Shown here: piece by piece, positions 1-6,988 of the stretch
Layout of the letters: every line of letters begins with the position of its first letter
Position numbering within the stretch: position 1 is the stretch's first letter
NCBI RefSeq assembly: GCF_020215665.1
Contig: NZ_CP084061.1
Span: forward strand, 62,001 to 126,000
Length of the DNA stretch: 64,000 nt
Direction of reading: 5' to 3'
Origin: Blautia parvula
GTDB taxonomy: Bacteria > Bacillota > Clostridia > Lachnospirales > Lachnospiraceae
Made by a program: the position numbers and the translations under genes
Notes under the pieces: generated by a model
Told to the model about the DNA's origin: nothing
Database searches by the model: none
Seen by the model: the letters and a program-made list of their open reading frames with translations, nothing else

Positions 1-629
1 TTACTGGAAACCTTTTGCAGTTTCGCTTTTCCGACATTCAGTTTCGCCCAGAATTGTCCCAATTCCTGCCCCTCGCCAGAGTAGATATAACCGCCACATT
101 CATAGCGTCCTTTATTTTCTTTGACAAAGGCTCTTGCACCAGAGAAAACTTCGTCCTGTGTTGCCTTTGGAATTTCATCATAAGAAGCTCGCACGTTATC
201 ACATTGCCAGCCAAGATGTACGCTCAATCTCTGCCAGACAACACATTGTTCCAACAGATAAACTTGTTTATAGTTCAATTCCTTGTGAGCTTCGCCATAC
301 TGTTTGACATACTCTAAGGATAACGCCACATCTGAAATCTGGTCGGCACTCATGCGTGAGCTTGCGTCAGCTCTGGTCTTGTAGCCGTTCTTAAAATCTG
401 TATTGATGTCAATACAGTAAGCGTCCTCTCCCTCAACGGTCAAATGTCCCTCATTAAAGGTAGAACCAATCGAACCGTCATTCATTACTTTTTCAACGAT
501 ACCGACACGCTCTTTTGACTCAGTCCAGTATTGTTTACTTTCTGCATGAACGGGTGTAGTCGGTAAAGCAGTAACGACAGTTGCAAGAGCTAAGAAGCCC
601 GTACACAATCGTTTCCATGTCTTTTTCAT
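1..629 (-). CDS. Thioester-domain surface adhesin, N-terminal part (runs off window)
   Basis: The frame starts at ATG 629 behind an AAAGGAG site and stays open to the window edge, so only the first 209 residues are visible. It begins with a Sec signal peptide (KKTWKR, hydrophobic core, cleavage near VHAES). After it come the two hallmarks of a thioester domain: a cysteine in AYCIDIN near residue 79, and a glutamine-containing LLEQCVVWQ segment near residue 130. This resembles the N-terminus of the large sortase-anchored VaFE/SpaA-type adhesins common on integrative conjugative elements of gut Firmicutes. Later repeats and an LPXTG anchor are expected but lie outside the window. Host-surface or cell-cell attachment is inferred from the family. 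Confidence 0.65.
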   Translation of the reverse strand, partial: MKKTWKRLCTGFLALATVVTALPTTPVHAESKQYWTESKERVGIVEKVMNDGSIGSTFNEGHLTVEGEDAYCIDINTDFKNGYKTRADASSRMSADQISDVALSLEYVKQYGEAHKELNYKQVYLLEQCVVWQRLSVHLGWQCDNVRASYDEIPKATQDEVFSGARAFVKENKGRYECGGYIYSGEGQELGQFWAKLNVGKAKLQKVSS

Positions 630-947
630 AAATCTAATGCTCCTTTCATTTTGGGTAATAAAATAGCCGTCCAATAAGAACGACTGAAAATAGAAAAGGA
701 ACGTCATTTTAGGCGTTCCATAGTCTATGAAATATTCAATTTTTTCTTGTTTTAATACTGATGTGCTGTACCATATCTTTGCATATCTAGGAAAACCTGC
801 GTATCAAGGCTCATTCGTTAGTAGTAAATAAGTAGTAAATTGATGTGTTTGTTTCCTTGAAAATGCTGATAGATACTGTGTTTTAGCGGATAATCAGATT
901 TTTATTGTGTTTTTATCAAAAAAATCATGAAAGCGAGGAACTTACAT
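630..947. other. Intergenic leader region with one hairpin
   Basis: About 318 bases without a gene, between the divergent adhesin and phage lysis genes. It holds the adhesin ribosome site and a small hairpin (GGAACG at 698-703 with CGTTCC at 714-719) in what would be the adhesin 5' leader. I see nothing else I can name. Confidence 0.4.
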
Positions 948-1205
948 GTGACAGAATGGGAAGTATTTGGCGTTATTGTCGCTCTTATAGCCTTTGCAAT
1001 ATCCATAGGGACGCCAATAGTGAAGCTAAACACATCAATCACCCGGTTAATTGACCGGTTAAATATGCTGGATGAGGGGATGGATGAACTGACAGCCAGA
1101 AATAGCAAATCCCATGAGAGGCTGTGGAAGCACAATGAAGAGCAGGATGATAAGCTGCATGACCACGAAACACGAATCACTATATTAGAGAAAAAGGAGA
1201 AATGA
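948..1205 (+). CDS. Phage XhlA-like membrane/coiled-coil protein
   Basis: This protein of about 85 residues has one N-terminal membrane helix (VFGVIVALIAFAISIG) followed by a charged, heptad-like tail, the layout of XhlA/haemolysin-type accessory proteins of phage lysis modules. I prefer GTG 948 (M-TEWEVFG...) because AGGAA lies 8 bases upstream; ATG 927 has no visible ribosome site. The stop overlaps the following gene region, and a holin and lysin follow directly, so this is gene one of a lysis cassette. The family call rests on architecture and context rather than a strong motif. Confidence 0.6.
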   Translation: MTEWEVFGVIVALIAFAISIGTPIVKLNTSITRLIDRLNMLDEGMDELTARNSKSHERLWKHNEEQDDKLHDHETRITILEKKEK

Positions 1206-1207
1206 AC

Positions 1208-1513
1208 ATGGATTTAAGCTTTTTGACAAACTACATTAACCCGGTAATTTTGGGCATCTGCTTGTTAGTGGGGTATGTGATCAAGACCGCGATACCGGCA
1301 ATCAAAAATAGGTACATCCCACTTGCCGCTCTTACGATGGGCACCATTATTGCAATACTTATCAACATGAGCAGTGGCATTAATGCAGAGGTGATTATAA
1401 GCGGTATGACTTCAGGTTTGGCAAGTACGGGCCTTTATGAAATGCTGCGAAATTTGGTTGATAAAGACGGAAAGAAAAAAGCAGAAAATGGACCAGGAGA
1501 AGAGGGCGAGTAA
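1208..1513 (+). CDS. Phage holin
   Basis: This is a protein of about 101 residues with three hydrophobic segments (NPVILGICLLVGYVI, LAALTMGTIIAILINM, VIISGMTSGLASTGLYEM) and a charged C-terminal tail. That is the pattern of small Gram-positive phage holins, which form membrane lesions that release the lysin. ATG 1208 sits 8 bases after AAGGAG and is preferred over ATG 1202, which is too close. It lies 27 bases before the lysin gene and is probably co-transcribed with it. Confidence 0.75.
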   Translation: MDLSFLTNYINPVILGICLLVGYVIKTAIPAIKNRYIPLAALTMGTIIAILINMSSGINAEVIISGMTSGLASTGLYEMLRNLVDKDGKKKAENGPGEEGE

Positions 1514-1540
1514 TCGCTCTCTTTTTATGAAAGGAGCAAT

Positions 1541-3097
1541 ATGGGCGTATTGATAATGGGCAGGGCATCTGCATCCGTGAAGCAGATGCAAAAATATATC
1601 AAGAGTAAAAATCCAGGTGTGGAACAGACCGTACTGGATATGATACCGCTATATCTGACAGAGGGTGAAGTAGAGGGAGTAAAAGGAGATATAGCATTTG
1701 CGCAATCATGTTTGGAGACAGGAAATTTTACCTTCGCCGGATCTGCAGTCAACCTGAGGCAGAATAATTTTTGCGGAATGGGTGTGATGAAAAATGGAGA
1801 GAAAGGTAACAATTTTCCCAGCCCACAATTGGGAATCCGCGCACAGGTCCAGCACCTAAAAGCCTATGCCTGTAACCAACCGCTTAAACAGGGATGTGTA
1901 GACCCGCGTTTTCATTTCGTGAAGCGCGGGATGGCGGAATATGTGGAGTGGCTGGGAATACAAGAAAATCCGAATCACACAGGATGGGCGGCAGGTAAAG
2001 GATACGGAGAAAAAATCTTGAAGATACATCGGGATATTTTAAATGTGGAAAGTGAGGAAGAAGGAATGAGAATCAATGTACATGCAGGACATAACTTTAA
2101 GGTTCCAGGAGCGGCTGGGGTATTTTCTGAAACAACGGAAGACCGGAAGGTGAAAGACCTGGTGATTCGTAAGCTGCAGGCAGCAGGCCATACAGTCTAT
2201 GACTGTACGGATGAAAATTCCGGAAGTGTAAGCGGAAACCTTGCAGCTATCGTAGCAAAATGTAATGCCCATGCAGTTGATCTGGATGTATCCATTCATT
2301 TTAACTGTTATAATGGCGCGGCACATGGAACAGAGGTATTTATATATAATTGGGGCACGGCGGCAGAGCCTTACGCCCAGAGGATTGTAGACAAAATAGG
2401 GGAGCTGGGATACACCAAAAGAGGTGTAAAGACAAACTCCAGCCTTTATGTGTTACGGCATACAGCAAGTCCGGCGCTCCTGGTGGAATGTTGTTTCTGT
2501 GACAGCGCAGAAGATGCCGGGAAATATACTGCGGAAAAGATGGCGAATGCTATTGTTTCCGGTATTACAGGAAGTGCGATGTCCGGCAATACTCCATCCG
2601 GCGATACTAAAGATTGGCTGTCCAGAGGCGATACCGGAGCAGAAGTGACAGAATGGCAGAAAAAACTGAACATCTTTGGCAGTGGAGTACATGTGGACGG
2701 AGAGTTTGGACCGGACACAGAGACACAGACTATCCGGGTGCAGCGCCTTGTGGGTGTGAATCCTGATGGATGCGCAGGTGAGAAGACAAGGGTAGCCGTA
2801 GATACATACCTGAAAAAGAATAACTGGATACAGGTCCGCGATGGCCGCTGGTGGTACCGCCATGCAGACGGCGGATATGTAAAAAACGATTGGGAGAAGA
2901 TTGGGGGTGTATGGTTCTTCTTTGATGGCAGCGGCTGGATGAAAACCGGCTGGATTGAATGGAAAAAGAATTGGTATTACCTCAAAGCCAATGGTGCTAT
3001 GGTATCTGATAACCTGGTCCGTACCGACGGAAAGGTCTACTATGTGGACAAGTCAGGAAAGATGTGCTACACAGATTCTTCCGGTGCGCTCAAATAA
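1541..3097 (+). CDS. Modular phage lysin: glucosaminidase + amidase_3 + PG-binding + wall-binding repeats
   Basis: A 518-residue peptidoglycan hydrolase with no signal peptide, as expected for a holin-released lysin. Residues ~20-170 resemble a glucosaminidase fold (AQSCLETGNF, NNFCGMGV). Residues ~178-345 are an Amidase_3 zinc amidase: HAGHN, then a Glu in SETTEDRK, the His of SIHFN, and the catalytic-type Glu of LLVECCFCD. Residues ~358-425 are a PG_binding_1 module (LSRGDTGAEVTEWQKKLN). Residues ~430-510 are Trp/Gly-rich wall-binding repeats (GGVWFFFDGSGWMKTGW). ATG 1541 follows AAAGGAG. Two catalytic domains in one chain is common in clostridial phage lysins. No capsid or tail genes are adjacent, so the cassette is a prophage remnant or has been borrowed by an ICE. 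Confidence 0.85.
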   Translation: MGVLIMGRASASVKQMQKYIKSKNPGVEQTVLDMIPLYLTEGEVEGVKGDIAFAQSCLETGNFTFAGSAVNLRQNNFCGMGVMKNGEKGNNFPSPQLGIRAQVQHLKAYACNQPLKQGCVDPRFHFVKRGMAEYVEWLGIQENPNHTGWAAGKGYGEKILKIHRDILNVESEEEGMRINVHAGHNFKVPGAAGVFSETTEDRKVKDLVIRKLQAAGHTVYDCTDENSGSVSGNLAAIVAKCNAHAVDLDVSIHFNCYNGAAHGTEVFIYNWGTAAEPYAQRIVDKIGELGYTKRGVKTNSSLYVLRHTASPALLVECCFCDSAEDAGKYTAEKMANAIVSGITGSAMSGNTPSGDTKDWLSRGDTGAEVTEWQKKLNIFGSGVHVDGEFGPDTETQTIRVQRLVGVNPDGCAGEKTRVAVDTYLKKNNWIQVRDGRWWYRHADGGYVKNDWEKIGGVWFFFDGSGWMKTGWIEWKKNWYYLKANGAMVSDNLVRTDGKVYYVDKSGKMCYTDSSGALK

Positions 3098-3203
3098 ACA
3101 AAAGGTCCAGGTTTTATCACCAGGGCCTTGAAAATCAAGTTTTATGCTGTTATAATTTAGTTGCTGGGGGAGCGGTGGCAAGCCCGCCCTCCCTTGGTAT
3201 TCT

Positions 3204-3452
3204 CTAAGCTATTTTCTTTTTTAATTCGTCTACTTCTTTTTGCAAGTCTTTAATCATCTGCAAAAGCAGGCTCGTGTTTTCGTTTTCAAGCTTGTTGATT
3301 CTGTAGTATTGCTTGATTTCTTCCATGTTTGATTCCACCATATTTATCTTATCCGTAAGCCGCGTCTGGACATTGTCAAGTTCAGATAGAATCATGTTTG
3401 TTTGTGAGTTAAGTAAATCTGCAATTGATTTTAAATCTTTTTCATCTAACAT
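3204..3452 (-). CDS. Small coiled-coil protein of unknown function
   Basis: 82 residues, highly charged, with heptad spacing over most of its length (DNVQTRLTDKINMVESNMEE, LLLQMIKDLQKEVDELKKKI). There is no signal peptide or membrane helix. The start at 3452 follows GGAGGT. It is the last of three minus-strand genes after two XRE repressors in an AT-rich patch. I do not recognise a specific family; similar coiled-coil proteins are common in phage and ICE regulatory regions. Confidence 0.6.
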   Translation of the reverse strand: MLDEKDLKSIADLLNSQTNMILSELDNVQTRLTDKINMVESNMEEIKQYYRINKLENENTSLLLQMIKDLQKEVDELKKKIA

Positions 3453-3533
3453 TTTAAGACCTCCATATTTGATTTGTTAAAGACACTTGCCCTTCTTTAA
3501 CTGTCTTTATTTCATCGCTTTTAAAAGTGATAA

Positions 3534-3785
3534 TCAAGCTTTTGAAGAGAACTTTGATAAAAGATTTTTCTTTTCCTCCTCATTTTCCACATACATGATG
3601 ATATCTTTTGGTTGCATATCTAAAATGGTACATACCTTGTTTAGAGAATCCAAAGAAATACTTGTATCTTCATTTTTTATCTTTTTAAGGGTGTTTTGAC
3701 TTAAAACTTTTGTGGTTTTTGCTTTATACATATTTAAGCCAGCACGTTCTAATGCTTCTCCCACATTAAATTTGTATTTTAACAT
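3534..3785 (-). CDS. Small XRE/Cro-type repressor
   Basis: 83 residues that are almost entirely one helix-turn-helix of the Cro/C1 HTH_26 type. The visible core is VLSQNTLKKIKNEDTSISL, followed by LNKVCTILDMQPKDIIMYVE, the typical end of this fold. It is a clear paralogue of the gene at 3899-4117 (both share LDMQP.(D/N)II.YVE). A strong AAAGGAGG site precedes the start. Its promoter reads TTGACT, 17 bases, TACTCT on the minus strand. As a stand-alone DNA-binding domain it probably represses its own promoter and a neighbour's. Confidence 0.8.
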   Translation of the reverse strand: MLKYKFNVGEALERAGLNMYKAKTTKVLSQNTLKKIKNEDTSISLDSLNKVCTILDMQPKDIIMYVENEEEKKNLLSKFSSKA

Positions 3786-3860
3786 ATGGCATGACCTCCT
3801 TTATTAAAGAGTAACACATGCCTCATAGTTAGTCAATAAAATATCATCTTAAAAAGTTAT

Positions 3861-3876
3861 AAACTATTTTTAGTTT
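3861..3876. promoter_or_regulatory. 16-bp dyad, candidate XRE operator 1
   Basis: AAACTATTTTTAGTTT is a perfect 6-4-6 dyad in the gap between the two XRE genes. It matches the pattern AAAC-N8-GTTT also found at 4145-4160 and 4208-4223, so it is a candidate operator for one or both repressors. Confidence 0.45.
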
Positions 3877-3898
3877 AATACCAAGAAACTAATTAAAC

Positions 3899-4117
3899 TT
3901 ATTTTGGTTTATTTTCGCTTTCCACATATTTGATAATATTTCCAGGTTGCATATCCAGTAATTCACATAATTGTTCAAGTGTTTTAATTCCGACCATATC
4001 CCCCTTTCTTAACTTTTGCATTGCAGACTGGCTCAATATGTTTTCTTTTAATATGCGCGTGCTGTTATACCCTGATTCTTTCAAGGTGTCAATAACATTG
4101 ATTTTATAAACAAGCAT
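3899..4117 (-). CDS. Small XRE/Cro-type repressor (paralogue)
   Basis: 72 residues forming a single Cro/C1-like helix-turn-helix: ENILSQSAMQKLRKGDMVGI, then LEQLCELLDMQPGNIIKYVE. It is the paralogue of the XRE gene at 3534. It is transcribed away from the promoter and peptide gene at 4200-4371, giving a divergent repressor/target layout like a miniature lysogeny switch. Its own promoter (4140-4168) contains a 16-bp dyad between -35 and -10, which suggests autoregulation. The start at 4117 follows AAAAGGAGG. Confidence 0.8.
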   Translation of the reverse strand: MLVYKINVIDTLKESGYNSTRILKENILSQSAMQKLRKGDMVGIKTLEQLCELLDMQPGNIIKYVESENKPK

Positions 4118-4139
4118 TTAGAATACCTCCTTTTCTTAT

Positions 4140-4168
4140 ATTGTAAAACTACCTCGTTTTAATGTCAA
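4140..4168 (-). promoter_or_regulatory. Promoter of XRE gene with internal dyad
   Basis: On the minus strand TTGACA (4168-4163) and TACAAT (4145-4140) are separated by exactly 17 bases. The spacer carries AAAACTACCTCGTTTT (4145-4160, plus-strand reading), a dyad of the same AAAC-N8-GTTT form as the neighbouring sites. A repressor bound there would occlude RNA polymerase. Confidence 0.6.
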
Positions 4169-4199
4169 TAAAATAATCCAAAAAAAGTTTAAAAATCCA

Positions 4200-4228
4200 T
4201 TGACAATAAACCAAATATGGTTTATAAT
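4200..4228 (+). promoter_or_regulatory. Consensus sigma-A promoter with XRE-type operator in the spacer
   Basis: TTGACA (4200-4205), 17 bases, TATAAT (4223-4228): a perfect consensus promoter. The spacer contains the perfect 6-4-6 dyad AAACCAAATATGGTTT (4208-4223). It drives the 38-residue peptide gene and diverges from the XRE gene at 4117. A promoter this strong with a built-in operator implies tight repression and a strong burst when relieved. Confidence 0.7.
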
Positions 4229-4254
4229 GTAATCATAGAAAGGAGGTGAGAACA

Positions 4255-4371
4255 ATGGGAAAGAAAAAGAAAAGCGGCAATGAGAAACGGCTCGCAACCA
4301 TCCTTCTCATTACCGCAACACTTAATCTAATCCAAGCCCTGATTGATTTAATCAATCATCTGCTAGATTAG
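4255..4371 (+). CDS. 38-residue basic/hydrophobic membrane peptide
   Basis: ATG 4255 has an ideal AAAGGAGGTGAG ribosome site and a consensus promoter, and the frame closes at TAG 4369. The peptide starts with a lysine cluster (MGKKKKSGNEKR), continues with one hydrophobic helix (LATILLITATLNLIQALIDL) and ends INHLLD. A GGGGC-GAAA-GCCCC hairpin follows at once. I do not recognise a family. The shape fits a type I toxin-like or phage/ICE signalling peptide. Promoter, ribosome site and hairpin together make it a convincing gene despite its size. Confidence 0.6.
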   Translation: MGKKKKSGNEKRLATILLITATLNLIQALIDLINHLLD

Positions 4372-4435
4372 GGGGCGGGGGCGAAAGCCCCTTCCCTTAA
4401 AATAAGGATATCGTTTTCTTTGCCCATTGTCAAGT

Positions 4436-4528
4436 ATGGCAACCATAGAAATTATATTAGATGTCGTGCAGATTATTGTTAGCACAGGAATCATTGTGGT
4501 GTTACTCAAAGACCGGAAATGCAAATAG
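4436..4528 (+). CDS. 30-residue membrane peptide, copy 1 of a two-copy family
   Basis: The frame encodes M-A-T followed by IEIILDVVQIIVSTGIIVVL and a short charged tail (LKDRKCK). It is one membrane helix with an acidic entry and a basic exit. A second copy lies at 32322-32408. Over the 27 shared codons the two encode the identical peptide while differing at 8 nucleotides, all synonymous, which points to selection on the protein. The 3' flank with a GC-rich hairpin is also conserved. No obvious ribosome site precedes ATG 4436. It may be translated with, or follow, the 38-residue gene. Function unknown. Confidence 0.6.
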   Translation: MATIEIILDVVQIIVSTGIIVVLLKDRKCK

Positions 4529-4539
4529 GAACCACCGGA

Positions 4540-4561
4540 CCGGCGCCCGGTTATGCGTCGG
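4540..4561 (+). terminator. Hairpin after peptide copy 1
   Basis: CCGGCGC (4540-4546) pairs with GCGTCGG (4555-4561). The same hairpin follows peptide copy 2 at 32420-32441. No long T-run follows, so it may protect the 3' end rather than terminate transcription. Confidence 0.45.
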
Positions 4562-4572
4562 TAAAAAGATAA

Positions 4573-5058
4573 AAGCATTATACATCCGTTTCAGGGGACG
4601 AATTAAAGGCATTTAAGAACCACCTAGAAAAAATCGAGGTGGTCAAAAATAGGACTTCTCACCTATACCTCTGGACAGAAAAAGGTGCCCTCCTCCACGC
4701 CAAGTCCCTTAACACTGACAAGGCGTGGGAGGTGTATGATTATCTGGTGGATTTCTATTTCCGAGCGCAGAATGAGATAAAGGTGGGTAATCAAATAACA
4801 GGTCTAGTCACAACGGCAAAACAGCAGACGTTGCAGGTGGTAAATATCATGGACAATGATGAAGCGCAAAAATTGATTATTAATCTTAAAAAGGGTATGG
4901 CAACGCTGGAGGTATTAATAGATGGTTGTAACAAGCGCATAGAAAGAAGTAAGTATGAAAACCTTAAATCAGCGATTGCCGAAGTAACGATGACGGTTGC
5001 AAACAATGCGAGCAAATTAGCATTGTTGGAACCAGGGCCGATGGAACAGTGGTATTAA
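4573..5058 (+). pseudogene. 5'-truncated phage antirepressor (ORF6N/KilA-like) fragment
   Basis: An open frame from a TAA at 4570 to 5058 reads GDELKAFKNHLEKIEVV, then LYLWTEKGALLHAKSLNTDK and a YDYLVDFYFRAQNE segment, the signature end of ORF6N/antirepressor DNA-binding domains. A linker and a helical C-terminal part follow. The usual first ~60 residues of the domain are missing and no ribosome site precedes any start (GTG 4639 is internal to the domain), so I read it as a truncated remnant. It fits the neighbouring phage lysis cassette. Confidence 0.6.
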
Positions 5059-5279
5059 AATAAGACTGTTGAACGGATGGGCCGCTGCTAATAAATGAAT
5101 TTTAAACCATTGATAACCTCAATGTGCCCATTCCTCAGTACCTGCCTCATCATCGGTTTTACACCCATGGAGAGAAGATAAAGATAGCAGCAGTCACAGA
5201 GAGATGTTATACTGAAAGAAGAATACAAAAAGAAAATTACCCATTGTCAAAAACAGAGACACACGGGAGGAAAGAGAAT

Positions 5280-5831
5280 ATGTACAAAACAGAAACTTAT
5301 ACAGCAGTGGTACCGGTGGAGGACTACATAGAAGGCTATGTGGATGTGGACACATTTCTGGAGTGCTGCAGGGCATGTCCGAATTATGAAAAGGTATGGT
5401 CCTGCCCATCTTATGATTTTGATGTTCTGTCATACTGGAGGAAATACGAGACCCTGGAACTGACAGCCGTTAAAATAATCTTTGATGAGGAGTTTGCAGG
5501 GAAGGCATTTACAAAGGCGGAGCAGGATAAAATCCTTGGACAGTCCCTCCGTGTGGAGAAGGAAAAGCTGTCGGAAATGCTCTGGGAGAAGGAAAAACAA
5601 TATCCGGGAAGTATCAGCCTGTCAGCAGGCTCCTGTATTTTGTGCGAAGGAAACTGTACCAGACCGGATAAAAAAGCGTGTCGATTTCCGGAAAAGATGC
5701 GTTATTCCATAGAATCCATCGGAGGCAATGTGGGACTGACACTTAGCAAGCTGATGGGAATAGAACTGGAATGGATGGAAGAGGGAAGGCTGCCCCATTA
5801 TTTTGTTCTGGTATGCGGGCTTTTGAAGTAA
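5280..5831 (+). CDS. DUF2284 cysteine-rich metal-binding protein
   Basis: 183 residues. The start is ATG 5280 behind GGGAGGAAAG; a longer upstream frame to 5124 lacks a ribosome site. It matches the DUF2284 family: an N-terminal cysteine group (CCRACPNYEKVWSCPSYDF, residues ~30-48) and a C-terminal group (CILCEGNCTRPDKKACRFPE), followed by RYSIESIGGNV. The cysteine pattern suggests an iron-sulfur or other metal site. No biochemical role is known to me. It stands alone, between mobile-element debris and the ROK operon. Confidence 0.8.
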   Translation: MYKTETYTAVVPVEDYIEGYVDVDTFLECCRACPNYEKVWSCPSYDFDVLSYWRKYETLELTAVKIIFDEEFAGKAFTKAEQDKILGQSLRVEKEKLSEMLWEKEKQYPGSISLSAGSCILCEGNCTRPDKKACRFPEKMRYSIESIGGNVGLTLSKLMGIELEWMEEGRLPHYFVLVCGLLK

Positions 5832-5935
5832 ACAATATATGGAAGAAAAAGGAAGTTGACAGAGAAAGATATTTGCTGTACACTTTTATCATAAACTTAT
5901 AAAAGTATCTGATAAAAGTGAAAAGGAGAATGCAT

Positions 5936-6988
5936 ATGGACACTCTGACTGCCAGACCAAGAGTATTGAAACAGGCAAATCTTTCCCTCATACGAAAAGT
6001 CCTGAAAGCAAAAGGAACTGCCACCAGGGCAGAGATTGCCTATGAGACGAAGATCAGTTCCACCACAGTCCGTTCTCTGCTGTCTGAAATGATGCAGAAC
6101 GGAGAAATCGAGAGTGTTGGATACGATGAATCCAGCGGAGGAAGAAAAGCAGAGCGCTATGGGTTCCGGCCCAACCGGTATTACGGCGCGGCTTTCTGCA
6201 TCACAGGAGACCAGATCTACGGTCTGCTGATCAATGTCTGCGGAGAGATCGTGGAAAAAACAAGGCTGGAGGCAGCAAACGGAGATTTTGAAAGCGCCAT
6301 CACCGCTTGGATGGATGAACAGATAAAAAAAAGAGAAATCAAGTCTATAGGCATTGGCGTACCCGGCGCGGTGGAAGGGAAAGGGTACTGGAGAACAAAT
6401 GAGGCGGACGGGAAATTATATAAAATAGATATTGGCGACAGCCTTGAAAAGCGGTACAAGATTCCTGTGGTGCTGGAAAATGACCTGAATGCCACTGCCA
6501 TCGGATTCGGACGGTGTTACGCAAAGGAGTTTCCTTGTGAGAATCCGGAGAACACGAATATGGCTTTTCTCTACTTTGAAAAGGGCTGTGTAAGTGCCGG
6601 TTTTATCTCAGGGGGCAGAGTTGTACGCGGACATCATAATTTTGCAGGGGAGCTGGGTCTGCTGCCCATGGAAGACGGAAAGACGCTGGATGCGTGCATG
6701 GCAGAGCCTATGGAGGATGTCAGATATGTTGATCTGGTGGTTCGGGTCATCAGTTTTATCTGCGGGATTCTGAATCCGCAGTATGTGGTCCTTGGCGGCC
6801 CGAGTCTGCAAAAGGACTGTATCGGGCCTATCGGTGACGGGCTTTCCGCCTTCCTGCCTAAACACCTGCTGGCAGAGATTCTCTACTCCCCGGATGTGTG
6901 GCATGATTATTTTGACGGGATGGCAAGTCTGACCGCTGCAAAGATGTTTGATGAGGTACAGTTTATAAAGGAGCAGCCATGTTTATGA
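5936..6988 (+). CDS. ROK-family transcriptional regulator
   Basis: About 350 residues: an N-terminal winged helix (residues ~10-65; RAEIAYETKISSTTVRSLLS) and a ROK sugar-kinase-like domain (IGIGVPGAVEG, VVLENDLNATAIG, a FAGELGLLPM segment). ATG 5936 lies 7 bases after AAAGGAG. The ROK zinc site (usually CXCGXXGC) is absent: GELGLLPMEDGKTLDACMAE replaces it, so this is a divergent member, perhaps without zinc. It overlaps the MFS gene by 10 bases and heads a three-gene operon with a PHP protein. It probably senses a sugar or sugar phosphate. Confidence 0.8.
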   Translation: MDTLTARPRVLKQANLSLIRKVLKAKGTATRAEIAYETKISSTTVRSLLSEMMQNGEIESVGYDESSGGRKAERYGFRPNRYYGAAFCITGDQIYGLLINVCGEIVEKTRLEAANGDFESAITAWMDEQIKKREIKSIGIGVPGAVEGKGYWRTNEADGKLYKIDIGDSLEKRYKIPVVLENDLNATAIGFGRCYAKEFPCENPENTNMAFLYFEKGCVSAGFISGGRVVRGHHNFAGELGLLPMEDGKTLDACMAEPMEDVRYVDLVVRVISFICGILNPQYVVLGGPSLQKDCIGPIGDGLSAFLPKHLLAEILYSPDVWHDYFDGMASLTAAKMFDEVQFIKEQPCL

